Assembly: GCA_002400895.1 (NCBI GenBank)
Contig: NVRO01000174.1
Coordinates: forward strand, 1-5,844
Length of the DNA: 5,844 nt
Direction: 5' to 3'
Source of the DNA: Planctomycetota bacterium
Lineage (GTDB): Bacteria; Planctomycetota; UBA1135
This document shows positions 1 to 5,844 of this stretch, one piece after another. The notes below the pieces were generated by a model, which ran no database searches, was not told the origin of the DNA, and saw only the letters and a list, made by a program, of their open reading frames with translations. Made by a program: the position numbers and the translations under genes. Each line of letters starts with the position of its first letter. Position 1 is the first letter of the stretch.

Positions 1-663
1 CTCCGCGCTATACAACCACTCATCAACCGTCGCCGCCAGACCACGCTTGAGTAATACGGTTTTCCCGGACTCGGCAATCGCCTTCAGCAAGGTGAAATTC
101 TGCATGTTGCGAGCGCCCACCTGCAGACAGTCAACGTCATGGTCACGGAAAGCCGGCAGGTGTGCCGCGTCCATGATTTCGGAAACCACCGGTAAGCCTA
201 CTTTTTCGCCGGCATCCTTGAGCAAGCGCAACCCCTCCTTGCCAAAACCCTGGAAGGACCATGGAGAAGTCCGCGGCTTATAAGCACCACCACGCAAGAG
301 CTGTGCACCTGCACGCTTTACCTGCTCGGCTGCCTCCATCATCATATGGTCCACCGAACATGGACCGGCGCACACGCTGACCAGGCCGCCACCTATTTTC
401 ACCCCGCCTATTTCCGCCACACTGGGTGCTTCGCGGAAGGAGCGGTGCGCCAGGCGCCACGCACCGCTCGGGACCAGGGTTTCCTCAACCTGGGGGTGGG
501 CACAAATTTCTGCCATCAATGATTCGGTCACCTTGTCAACCGCAGCAAAAATCGGTCGCGCCGATTCCGGTGAAAGGACCGTTCTAATCCCTTCGCTTTC
601 CAGCCGTGCACGCAACTCCTGCACTACTTCAGCCGATGCCCCCAAAACCATTCTGACTATCAC
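1..663 (-). CDS. aroF: 3-deoxy-7-phosphoheptulonate (DAHP) synthase, class I-beta, C-terminus cut by window edge
   Basis: This enzyme condenses phosphoenolpyruvate with erythrose-4-phosphate to DAHP, the first step of the shikimate pathway, in the cytoplasm. The 221 visible residues start at a GTG. Residues 1-80 match the ferredoxin-like regulatory domain that precedes the barrel in Thermotoga-type enzymes (opening V-I-V, Gly8). The TIM barrel follows, with AGPCSVD at 99-105 (Cys102 is the family metal ligand), LRGGAYKPRTSPWSFQG at 123-139, QVGARNMQNF at 181-190 and LLKRGL at 204-209. About 120 residues, including the remaining metal ligands, lie beyond the left edge. The GTG is preferred over the ATG at 651 because it overlaps the upstream stop as GTGA, has GAGG seven to eight bases upstream, and restores the family N-terminus. 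The regulatory domain is divergent. Linkage to trp genes suggests it supplies chorismate for tryptophan. Family assignment is near certain; the allosteric effector is unknown. Confidence 0.96.
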   Translation of the reverse strand, partial: MIVRMVLGASAEVVQELRARLESEGIRTVLSPESARPIFAAVDKVTESLMAEICAHPQVEETLVPSGAWRLAHRSFREAPSVAEIGGVKIGGGLVSVCAGPCSVDHMMMEAAEQVKRAGAQLLRGGAYKPRTSPWSFQGFGKEGLRLLKDAGEKVGLPVVSEIMDAAHLPAFRDHDVDCLQVGARNMQNFTLLKAIAESGKTVLLKRGLAATVDEWLYSAE

Positions 664-872
664 GAGTGGGTACCTCGCTCGGCTGCGGTGAGGATTTCCA
701 CCAATACGTCGGACCTGAAACTGCCACTGGTACGACGCAACAAATCTTCGGTATGCGGTTGGCGATCGGGATCATCGGCGGGCACACCCACCAACAAGCG
801 TGCGCGTTCCTGTAGCAAGTTCACCAAGGCGGTGTCCAAGTATGTGAGTTGATTACGAAGGGCTGGATGCAT
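660..872 (-). CDS. Small AroQ-type chorismate-mutase-like protein, possibly catalytically degenerate
   Basis: This is a 70-residue, all-helical-looking protein. Its first helix has the AroQ pattern LRNQLTYLD followed by LVNLLQERARLL. Arg6 and Arg23 align with E. coli chorismate mutase Arg11 and Arg28. The segment around residues 41-46 (TEDLLR) resembles the start of helix 2, and the rest (about 52-66) resembles a shortened helix 3. By family it would convert chorismate to prephenate. However, the protein contains no lysine at all, so the Lys39 equivalent is missing, and no Gln matching Gln88 is visible. It is also shorter than the usual 85-95 residues. The ATG start has no clear ribosome binding site and follows trpA by 27 bases; the stop overlaps the DAHP synthase start (GTGA). 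This domain is fused to DAHP synthase in Bacillus, where it acts in feedback, so a separate regulatory subunit is plausible. Catalytic activity is doubtful; the fold assignment is fairly good. Confidence 0.78.
   Translation of the reverse strand: MHPALRNQLTYLDTALVNLLQERARLLVGVPADDPDRQPHTEDLLRRTSGSFRSDVLVEILTAAERGTHS
671..676 (-). promoter_or_regulatory. Ribosome binding site deciding the GTG start of DAHP synthase
   Basis: The minus strand reads GAGGTA here, seven bases before the GTG at 663-661. The site lies inside the 3' end of the chorismate-mutase-like gene. It supports the GTG rather than the in-frame ATG four codons downstream. Confidence 0.7.
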
Positions 873-899
873 GTTGTTGTCGGACGTTTGGAGCTTAAC
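873..899. other. Only intergenic gap in the operon, between trpA and the chorismate-mutase-like gene
   Basis: This 27-base gap separates the trpA stop from the next ATG on the minus strand. I find no purine-rich Shine-Dalgarno element, no convincing hairpin, and no T-run of terminator type. It has room for neither a full promoter nor an attenuator. The downstream gene is in the same reading frame as trpA, with the trpA TGA as the only intervening stop. Confidence 0.7.
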
Positions 900-1703
900 T
901 CAGTTCAATCCCAATCTTAGTTCATTTAAAAAAGAGGAGGCGGCAGCTGCGCGTGAATCCCCAGTCTCTCCATGCTCGTGCAAATGGCGCACCAGGGCAG
1001 TGCCGACGATTGCGAAATCCGCATGGATAGTGGCGGCACGAACCGCGTCGGCACTGTCTATCCCGAAGCCAACTGCAATCGGCACGGCTGACAGGGTCCG
1101 GGCACGCTTCAAGAAAGCCTGGGTGTCGGCATCGAAGTTGGTGCCGCCACCAGTCACCCCGATCCGACCAACCACATAGAGGAATCCCCGTGAACGGGCA
1201 CCGGCCTGTCGGATACGCTCATCACTGGAAGTGGGAGCAGCAAAGAAAACCGGGCACAAGCCGGCGGCAACCGCGGCCGCTTCAAGTTCGTCACCTTCTT
1301 CAAGCGGGATGTCGGGAACGATTAAGGCGTCACCACCGGCATCGACAATACGCACTGCAGTTGCGGCCAAACCATGGCGCATCAATGGATTGGCGTATGA
1401 CATCAACGCCACCGGGATACTCCCACCCTCGGACCTGAATGCACTCAACATTTCCAGGGCTGAATTGAGCGAGGCTCCAGCTTCGAGGGCACGCTCGGAC
1501 GCGGCTTGCAACACTGGCCCGTCGGCTATCGGGTCGGAAAATGGAATCCCCAATTCGACCCAATCCGCACCACCCTGGTCGAGAGCGTGCAGTACCGCCA
1601 AGCTTGCCTCCATGCCGCCGTCACCAGCAGTAATGTAGGGAGCAATACCACGTTTGTTGGCATCACGCAGCGCTTTGGCAGCGGCTTCGAGACGGTTGCT
1701 CAT
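900..1703 (-). CDS. trpA: Tryptophan synthase alpha chain
   Basis: The alpha subunit splits indole-3-glycerol phosphate into glyceraldehyde-3-phosphate and indole, which is channelled to TrpB in the cytoplasmic alpha2-beta2 complex. The protein has 267 residues, the normal family length. The signature VELGIPFSDPIADGP spans 49-63 and carries the two catalytic acids, Glu50 and Asp61. YITAGD lies at 23-28, the NPL turn at 105-107, VPDIPLEE at 129-136, Tyr176 matches the active-site tyrosine, and the GVTGGGT loop is at 182-188. The residue before Arg180 is Gly where many homologues have Ser; this is a minor variation. The ATG overlaps the trpB stop as ATGA and has a strong GGAGGG eight bases upstream, so start and translational coupling are well supported. 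It is directly downstream of its partner trpB, as is usual. The gene looks intact and functional. Confidence 0.98.
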   Translation of the reverse strand: MSNRLEAAAKALRDANKRGIAPYITAGDGGMEASLAVLHALDQGGADWVELGIPFSDPIADGPVLQAASERALEAGASLNSALEMLSAFRSEGGSIPVALMSYANPLMRHGLAATAVRIVDAGGDALIVPDIPLEEGDELEAAAVAAGLCPVFFAAPTSSDERIRQAGARSRGFLYVVGRIGVTGGGTNFDADTQAFLKRARTLSAVPIAVGFGIDSADAVRAATIHADFAIVGTALVRHLHEHGETGDSRAAAASSFLNELRLGLN

Positions 1704-2890
1704 TCGACTTTCCCTCCACGCAGCGCAAACACGGTGGTCAGATCCTTGTCGCCTCGACCGGAGAGATTTATCAGCACCCGCTGGCCGCTAAGTTGCTCGG
1801 CATTCTCCATCACCCAACCGATTGCATGGCTTGATTCGAGGGCCGGAATGATACCTTCCAGTTGTGCCAGCGTATCGAAGGCGTGCAAGGCCTGTTCATC
1901 CGAACAATGGGCATATGCCGCCCGTCCGAGTGCGTGCAGTTCGGCATGTTCGGGGCCGACCGCCGGATAATCCAGACCCGCGCTAACCGAATGAGTCGGG
2001 AGAATTTGCCCGCCCTCGTCCTGCAATAGCCAAGTACGGCACCCATGCAGAACACCGGGGACTCCACCTGCAAAGCGCGCCGCATGCTTGCCCCCGTCGA
2101 TACCCTCGCCGCCGGCCTCGACCCCTACCAATTGCACATCCTTGTCATCAACGAAACCGCGAAAGATTCCAATCGCATTGGAACCGCCGCCGACGCATGC
2201 AACCACCAGGTCGGGCAACTCACCACATTGATCGAGAATTTGGCGCCGAGCCTCCTCGCCAATCACCTGCTGGAAACCGGCAACAAGCGCCGGGAAGGGG
2301 TGCGGGCCAAGTGCAGAACCCAATAGATAGTGCGCTTGGGGATCGCTAACCCAGGCACGCATTGCTTCGTTGATGGCATCTTTAAGGGTTTTTTGCCCAT
2401 GCTCAACAATCTCAACCTGCGCACCAAGTAACTCCATGCGCAAGAGATTGGGGCGTTGACGCCTGGCATCTACCGCCCCCATGTACACCACACATTCCAA
2501 CCCGAGCAGCGCACAAACGGTGGCGGTGGCGACCCCGTGTTGACCAGCACCGGTTTCGGCCAGGATTCGAGTCTTGCCCATGCGCTTGGCGAGCAATGCC
2601 TGGCCCAAGGCATTGTTCAGTTTGTGGGCACCGGTATGGAGCAAGTCTTCGCGCTTGAGCCAAATCTCACAACCCAAGTCGGAAGACAACCGTCGGGTCG
2701 GAGTCAGCGGAGTAGCTCGGCCACCATAATCCCGTAACAGCACACTCAACTCTCCCCGGAACTCCTCCGATTGACCGTCGCCAACCCAGGCTTGCTCGAG
2801 TTCGAGCAATGAGCCCATTAATGTTTCGGGCGCAAAGCAGCCACCAAACTCACCAAACCAGGGCCCACGCATGGTGTTTGATTCAGTCAC
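1700..2890 (-). CDS. trpB: Tryptophan synthase beta chain
   Basis: This PLP enzyme condenses indole with L-serine to form L-tryptophan and is the last step of the pathway. From the GTG start it has 396 residues, almost exactly the length of E. coli TrpB. The PLP lysine is Lys90 in HTGAHKLNN (85-93). The catalytic glutamate is Glu112 in AETGAGQHG (111-119). The phosphate-binding GGGSN is at 234-238, and SGRGDKD starts at Ser377. The segments SAGLDYPAVGPEHA and EGIIPALESSHA are the usual ones for the alpha-dependent TrpB1 class. The open frame extends 33 codons upstream into trpF. The GTG at 2890 is chosen because it overlaps the trpF stop as GTGA, has GGAGG seven bases upstream, and leaves the family N-terminus (PWFGEFGG near residue 10). 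An ATG six codons later is possible but less well placed. No key residue is missing. Confidence 0.98.
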   Translation of the reverse strand: MTESNTMRGPWFGEFGGCFAPETLMGSLLELEQAWVGDGQSEEFRGELSVLLRDYGGRATPLTPTRRLSSDLGCEIWLKREDLLHTGAHKLNNALGQALLAKRMGKTRILAETGAGQHGVATATVCALLGLECVVYMGAVDARRQRPNLLRMELLGAQVEIVEHGQKTLKDAINEAMRAWVSDPQAHYLLGSALGPHPFPALVAGFQQVIGEEARRQILDQCGELPDLVVACVGGGSNAIGIFRGFVDDKDVQLVGVEAGGEGIDGGKHAARFAGGVPGVLHGCRTWLLQDEGGQILPTHSVSAGLDYPAVGPEHAELHALGRAAYAHCSDEQALHAFDTLAQLEGIIPALESSHAIGWVMENAEQLSGQRVLINLSGRGDKDLTTVFALRGGKVE

Positions 2891-3510
2891 TTGAGTGCCT
2901 CCAATGCATTGATTACAAAGGCGCGCACTTGGGTATGGTCCTTGCGTCCAGGCGCTGATTCTAGCCGCGAAGATGCGTCCACCCCGCATGGCTCAACTGC
3001 AAGTGCAGCGGCAGCGACATTGTCGGCAGCCAACCCTCCCGCCAGCAGGCAGGGAGCCGCAGCGGCAAGTTCGCGCGCGCACTTTTCATCAACCTGTTCG
3101 CCACTACCGCCGGCACTGGCCGGGTGGTCAATCACGAAACCCCACGCAGTTTGTCGCCACACTTCCAGTTGTCTCATGCCATCTTCATCGGCTGGCAGAC
3201 GACGCAATATCGGATAAGGGAAGTCGGCAAAATCCGCTGGCTGTTCGCTGCCGCAAAGCTGCACCGCATTCAAGCCGGCAAGGTCGGCAAAAGCAGCAAC
3301 CGCTCCGGGACTGTCGCCCACAAATATTCCCACCCGCATGCAGTCCGGGGGAAGTTGCGCGCTGATTGCGGCGACCTGATCGGCAGAGACCACGCGCTGA
3401 GATTGCTTTGCCGCAACAAATCCGAAGGCGTCGGCGCCGGCCTCATGTGCGACCAGAGTGTCTTCAAGGGAAGTCAATCCACAAACTTTGACTTTCGGCA
3501 AGGCTCTCAT
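2887..3510 (-). CDS. trpF: Phosphoribosylanthranilate isomerase, slightly divergent
   Basis: TrpF performs the Amadori rearrangement of N-(5'-phosphoribosyl)anthranilate to CdRP, the substrate of TrpC. It is a single-domain TIM barrel of 207 residues, normal for unfused TrpF. The general base Cys10 sits in KVCGLT (8-13) and the general acid Asp128 in VIDHPASAGGSG (126-137). Arg39 fits the conserved arginine after strand 2. LAGGL (156-160) and VDASS (177-181) are the phosphate-binding strands. Two positions are unusual: the common QLHG motif reads QLCG (Cys86), and the common SSG turn reads SSR (Arg182). The ATG at 3510 overlaps the trpC stop as ATGA and has GGAG nine bases upstream; a GTG at 3525 is less likely. 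It is not fused to TrpC, unlike in enteric bacteria. Identity is secure; whether the substitutions alter kinetics is unknown. Confidence 0.95.
   Translation of the reverse strand: MRALPKVKVCGLTSLEDTLVAHEAGADAFGFVAAKQSQRVVSADQVAAISAQLPPDCMRVGIFVGDSPGAVAAFADLAGLNAVQLCGSEQPADFADFPYPILRRLPADEDGMRQLEVWRQTAWGFVIDHPASAGGSGEQVDEKCARELAAAAPCLLAGGLAADNVAAAALAVEPCGVDASSRLESAPGRKDHTQVRAFVINALEALK
2898..2902 (-). promoter_or_regulatory. Ribosome binding site deciding the GTG start of trpB
   Basis: The minus strand reads GGAGG, seven bases before the GTG at 2890-2888. The site lies within the last codons of trpF. It rejects the longer frame that starts at 2989. Confidence 0.8.
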
Positions 3511-4316
3511 AGCTGGCTGCTCCACTCGCGCAGTTTCCCGGGATCACGCATCAGCGCGGTTCCGCACAAGACGGCATCCGCACCGGCAGCGCGCATACGC
3601 TCAATGTCTTCCCATTCATGGATACCTGATTCGGCAACCTTCAAACAGCCGTCTATCTTTGGCAACAAGGCCTCGATTACTCCGAGATTGGTGTCGAAGC
3701 TCCGCAAGTCGCGGGCATTCACTCCCAGGCATTCCGGTTTCAGTGAAAGGGCGCGGTTCAGCTCGGGTTCATCGTGCACCTCCAACAAAACCGCAATATC
3801 AAGCTGGTCAGCCAAGTCTCTCAACTCCGCGAGAAGCCCATCATCAAGACAATTGGCGAGCAACAAAACTGCTTCGGCACCATGGGCAGCAGATTCATAC
3901 ACCATGTATTCGTCAATCAGGAAGTCCTTGCGCAGGCGTGGCAAGCCGGCAGCGGCGACGCGGTCGAAATCGTCGAGGCTACCGCCAAAATGGTCCTGCT
4001 CGGTCAGCACCGACACCGCGGCAGCGCCATCGGCGGCATAGGAACGCGCGCGGACCAGCATGTCATCGGCCTGAGCGATTTCACCCTCGGAGGGTGACGC
4101 ACGTTTGCACTCGGCAATGATCGACAATCCCGGCTGCGACAGAGCTTCGACAAAACTCCGGCGACGGCTGCCGGCTGCGTTGGCGGATTTTCGGCTCTCA
4201 GCCAGGGACCGCAACTCGGACAGAGGAATCCTTGCCCGTCGCTCTTCCAGACGCTGGCTCACCGCAACAAGGATGGCGTCCAATTTGGTTCCGGTGCGAA
4301 CTACGCCAGGTTTCAT
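3507..4316 (-). CDS. trpC: Indole-3-glycerol-phosphate synthase
   Basis: TrpC closes the indole ring, turning CdRP into indole-3-glycerol phosphate with loss of CO2 and water. It is a TIM barrel with a helical N-terminal extension and has 269 residues, a normal monofunctional length. All expected catalytic and binding residues are visible: Glu69 and Lys71 in IIAECKRASPS (66-76), the general-acid lysine Lys130 in LRKDFLID (128-135), Glu179 in LLEVHD, Asn200 and Arg202 in GVNARDL, and Glu229-Ser230 in AESGI. The usual SPSKG reads SPSEG (Glu77), a mild variation. The frame runs 47 codons further upstream inside trpD. The ATG at 4316 is preferred because it overlaps the trpD stop as ATGA and gives the family N-terminus. 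Its ribosome binding site is weak (GGTGG, six bases away), so translation probably depends on coupling to trpD. Confidence 0.97.
   Translation of the reverse strand: MKPGVVRTGTKLDAILVAVSQRLEERRARIPLSELRSLAESRKSANAAGSRRRSFVEALSQPGLSIIAECKRASPSEGEIAQADDMLVRARSYAADGAAAVSVLTEQDHFGGSLDDFDRVAAAGLPRLRKDFLIDEYMVYESAAHGAEAVLLLANCLDDGLLAELRDLADQLDIAVLLEVHDEPELNRALSLKPECLGVNARDLRSFDTNLGVIEALLPKIDGCLKVAESGIHEWEDIERMRAAGADAVLCGTALMRDPGKLREWSSQL
3520..3523 (-). promoter_or_regulatory. Ribosome binding site supporting the ATG start of trpF
   Basis: The minus strand reads GGAG, nine bases before the ATG at 3510-3508 and inside the trpC 3' end. It overlaps the alternative GTG start at 3525, which therefore cannot use it. 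This favours the ATG. Confidence 0.6.
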
Positions 4317-5353
4317 GCGTCGCCACCAATTTTTTGGCTGACTTCGACCAGCCGCTCCAATAGCGATTTGGTGGCACCAGAATCGAGCGCCGCACTGGCT
4401 GCGACCAGCGCGGATGCAGGTGTATCGCAGACTCCGGCAACCACCAGGGTGGCGCAAGAATTTTGCAGCACGGCATTCCGCACCGGACCGTCTGCGCCAT
4501 CCAGAACCGCGGTCAACATCCTGAAGTTGACCCTCGCGTCACCACCTTCAAGCGCACTGACCGGGGAAGCCGGTAAACCGAGGTCACTGGCATCGAATTT
4601 TGGCGCCGGTACATCACCTACGCACAACACCCGGTTGGGGCCTTCGAGAGTCAGTTCATCAGCCCCGCCCGCGCCATGTACCACGTAGGCGCGTTCGGCT
4701 CCGAGGCCGATCATGACTTTGGCGTAATCGTCAAGTTTGTCGCCAACTCCAACACCAAGCAGTTGCCGCTTGACACTTCCGGGAGAGCAGAGCGGCCCGA
4801 GGTAGTTGAAGATGGTGCGAATACCCAACTGCTTACGTACCGGGGCGACAAAGCGCATGCTCGGATGAAAGGCCGGAGCGAACAAAAACACCATGCCGAC
4901 CTCTTCATAAACCGTGCGCGCCTGGGCCGGATCAAGTTCAAGCTTGACTCCGGCAGTTTCAAGCAAGTCGGCAGACCCGCACTTGGATGAAACCGAACGA
5001 TTCCCGTGCTTGATTACCTTGGCGCCGGCACTTGCAGCAACCAGAGCGGCCGCAGTTGACAGATTGAAGGAGCCGAGTCCGTCACCCCCGGTTCCACAGG
5101 TATCAACCGGTCCCGACCCTTCCGAACTGTCCTCGTCGGCATGCACGAAAGGGATCATTGCCCCGCGCAGGGCTTCGGCCGCGCCGATGATTTCATCCAC
5201 ACTTTCACTGCGTTCTGCCATCCCCCGCAATAAATCAGCCAGAGCAACCTGGTCGGCACCATCCTGGAGTGCACTACCGAACAGTTCGCGGCTTTGCTCG
5301 CGGCTCAGGAATTCACCACCGAGCACAAGGTCGGCTTGTTCCCGCAAGTTCAC
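4313..5353 (-). CDS. trpD: Anthranilate phosphoribosyltransferase
   Basis: TrpD transfers phosphoribose from PRPP to anthranilate. From the GTG start it has 346 residues, typical of a stand-alone TrpD rather than the TrpG-TrpD fusion of E. coli. The N-terminal helical domain covers about 1-75. The glycine-rich PRPP loop GTGGDG is at 87-92, and KHGNRSVSSKCGSAD is at 115-129. HPSMRFVAPVRKQLG is at 163-177 and includes the conserved Arg173. The metal-binding acidic pair is Asp232-Glu233 in GGADEL. The usual LGPLxNPA reads LGPLCSPG (185-192), a small deviation. The open frame runs to 5455, but the GTG at 5353 overlaps the trpG stop as GTGA, has AAGGAG ten bases upstream, and yields a family-like N-terminus. 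Order and overlap with trpG fit coupled synthesis of consecutive enzymes. Confidence 0.97.
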   Translation of the reverse strand: MNLREQADLVLGGEFLSREQSRELFGSALQDGADQVALADLLRGMAERSESVDEIIGAAEALRGAMIPFVHADEDSSEGSGPVDTCGTGGDGLGSFNLSTAAALVAASAGAKVIKHGNRSVSSKCGSADLLETAGVKLELDPAQARTVYEEVGMVFLFAPAFHPSMRFVAPVRKQLGIRTIFNYLGPLCSPGSVKRQLLGVGVGDKLDDYAKVMIGLGAERAYVVHGAGGADELTLEGPNRVLCVGDVPAPKFDASDLGLPASPVSALEGGDARVNFRMLTAVLDGADGPVRNAVLQNSCATLVVAGVCDTPASALVAASAALDSGATKSLLERLVEVSQKIGGDA

Positions 5354-5844
5354 CGCGCCGAGACTCCTTCCCCGGTCAACGCAAGGAATTTGACAAGCAT
5401 GCGATCTCCCTGCGGAGTCAGGATTGACTCGGGGTGGAACTGCATTCCGAACCACGGCCGGTCGATGTGTTGCACTGCCATTACGGTGCCTTCCTCAATC
5501 CACGCGGTCAGACGCAAACAGTCGGGAAGGGACTCCCGGATGGCGAACAAGGAGTGGTAACGACCGGCCGAAAATGGATTCGGCATCCCATCAAACAAGG
5601 GACACAATCCATCGTGATGAATCATGGCTGGTTTTCCATGCACCGGCACCGGGTCGCGGCCGATTGCTCCACCCAGCCCCTGCACCAATGATTGATGCCC
5701 CAGGCAAACTCCAAGCAACGGGATTTCAGCCGGTAACGCACCCACCAGTTCAAGACAGATGCCGGCCGAGTCCGGGTTGCCGGGCCCGGGTGACAACAGC
5801 ACTCCGGTCGGCTTACTGGCGATTGCCTCTTCCACGCTGATGGC
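5350..5844 (-). CDS. trpG: Anthranilate synthase component II (glutamine amidotransferase), N-terminus cut by window edge
   Basis: TrpG releases ammonia from glutamine and passes it to TrpE, which makes anthranilate from chorismate. The visible 164 residues are the C-terminal part of a class I amidotransferase. They begin in A-I-S-V-E-E and continue into LSPGPGNP, so roughly 40 N-terminal residues lie beyond the right edge. The nucleophile is Cys47 of the visible part, in GVCLGHQ (45-51). The catalytic His137 and Glu139 are in FHPES. HGKPAMIHHDG (69-79) matches the conserved segment found in TrpG and the related PabA. PabA is the main alternative, as one amidotransferase can serve both, but the position directly before trpD favours TrpG. 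The frame stays open to the window edge, so an internal GTG at 5835 is not the true start. The stop overlaps the trpD start (GTGA). trpE is not in the window and is expected upstream. Confidence 0.96.
   Translation of the reverse strand, partial: AISVEEAIASKPTGVLLSPGPGNPDSAGICLELVGALPAEIPLLGVCLGHQSLVQGLGGAIGRDPVPVHGKPAMIHHDGLCPLFDGMPNPFSAGRYHSLFAIRESLPDCLRLTAWIEEGTVMAVQHIDRPWFGMQFHPESILTPQGDRMLVKFLALTGEGVSAR
5364..5369 (-). promoter_or_regulatory. Ribosome binding site deciding the GTG start of trpD
   Basis: The minus strand reads AAGGAG, ten bases before the GTG at 5353-5351 and inside the trpG 3' end. It argues against the longer frame beginning at 5455. Confidence 0.75.

Noticed and set aside
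278..460. A 60-codon minus-strand frame within the DAHP synthase region
   Set aside because: It is in a different frame from the DAHP synthase, whose conserved motifs run continuously through this region. The translation resembles no family.
926..940. A-rich run followed by GAGGAGG on the plus strand (a T-run on the minus strand), considered as a terminator or a plus-strand ribosome binding site
   Set aside because: It lies within the trpA coding sequence (encoding Ser-Phe-Leu near the C-terminus). No stable hairpin precedes the T-run, and no credible plus-strand gene follows.
871..1970. Several plus-strand open frames of 80-150 codons opposite trpA and trpB
   Set aside because: They have low-complexity or compositionally odd translations, no family resemblance, and fully overlap trpA and trpB, whose catalytic residues are intact.
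3124..4041. A 305-codon open frame on the plus strand, antisense to trpF and trpC
   Set aside because: Its translation is rich in Ser, Arg and Lys with no recognisable domain, and it lies opposite two clearly functional genes. Long antisense frames are expected opposite GC-biased codons.
4316..4457. N-terminal extension of trpC to an earlier start, and similar extensions of trpB (to 2989) and trpD (to 5455)
   Set aside because: The extensions lie inside the upstream gene, do not look like family N-termini, and are displaced by starts that overlap the upstream stop by four bases. These starts are preceded by a good ribosome binding site for trpB and trpD and a weak one for trpC.
1..5844. Mobile elements, CRISPR arrays, tRNA/rRNA genes or a defence-type novel system
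   Set aside because: The window is almost completely filled by conserved amino-acid biosynthesis genes on one strand. I found no direct-repeat arrays, transposase-like proteins or RNA-gene signatures.

Overview
The window is a tightly packed biosynthetic operon read entirely from the minus strand. It covers almost the whole tryptophan pathway after chorismate, followed by a small chorismate-mutase-like gene and a shikimate-pathway entry enzyme. In transcription order (right to left) it holds trpG (5' end cut by the window edge), trpD, trpC, trpF, trpB, trpA, a 70-residue AroQ-type chorismate-mutase-like protein, and a class I-beta DAHP synthase (3' end cut by the left edge). I see no RNA genes, mobile elements, CRISPR arrays, terminators or clear promoters. 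The only intergenic gap is 27 bases, so no gene-free stretch exceeds 300 bases.

Region by region: 5350-5844 glutamine amidotransferase subunit of anthranilate synthase; 4313-5353 anthranilate phosphoribosyltransferase; 3507-4316 indole-3-glycerol-phosphate synthase; 2887-3510 phosphoribosylanthranilate isomerase; 1700-2890 tryptophan synthase beta; 900-1703 tryptophan synthase alpha; 660-872 chorismate-mutase-like protein; 1-663 DAHP synthase. trpE is not seen; trpG is the first gene in the window, so trpE may lie just beyond the right edge. Six of the seven gene junctions are four-base stop/start overlaps (three GTGA, three ATGA). This fixes the start codons and points to translational coupling. 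The exception is trpA to the chorismate-mutase-like gene.

Functionally, DAHP synthase feeds carbon into the shikimate pathway. TrpG (with TrpE) then makes anthranilate from chorismate, and TrpD, TrpF, TrpC and TrpBA complete tryptophan. The chorismate-mutase-like protein would by family lead away from tryptophan, towards prephenate. However, it lacks expected catalytic residues and is coupled to DAHP synthase, so it may be a regulatory partner instead.

Organism: a bacterium of moderately high GC with Shine-Dalgarno-led genes and frequent GTG starts. TrpG/TrpD and TrpC/TrpF are separate, unlike the enteric fusions. The phylum cannot be fixed from the sequence; Planctomycetota or another non-enteric Gram-negative lineage is a guess. 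The genes are core metabolism. The second-look points are the degenerate chorismate mutase, the DAHP synthase in a trp operon, and a few family-atypical residues in TrpF.
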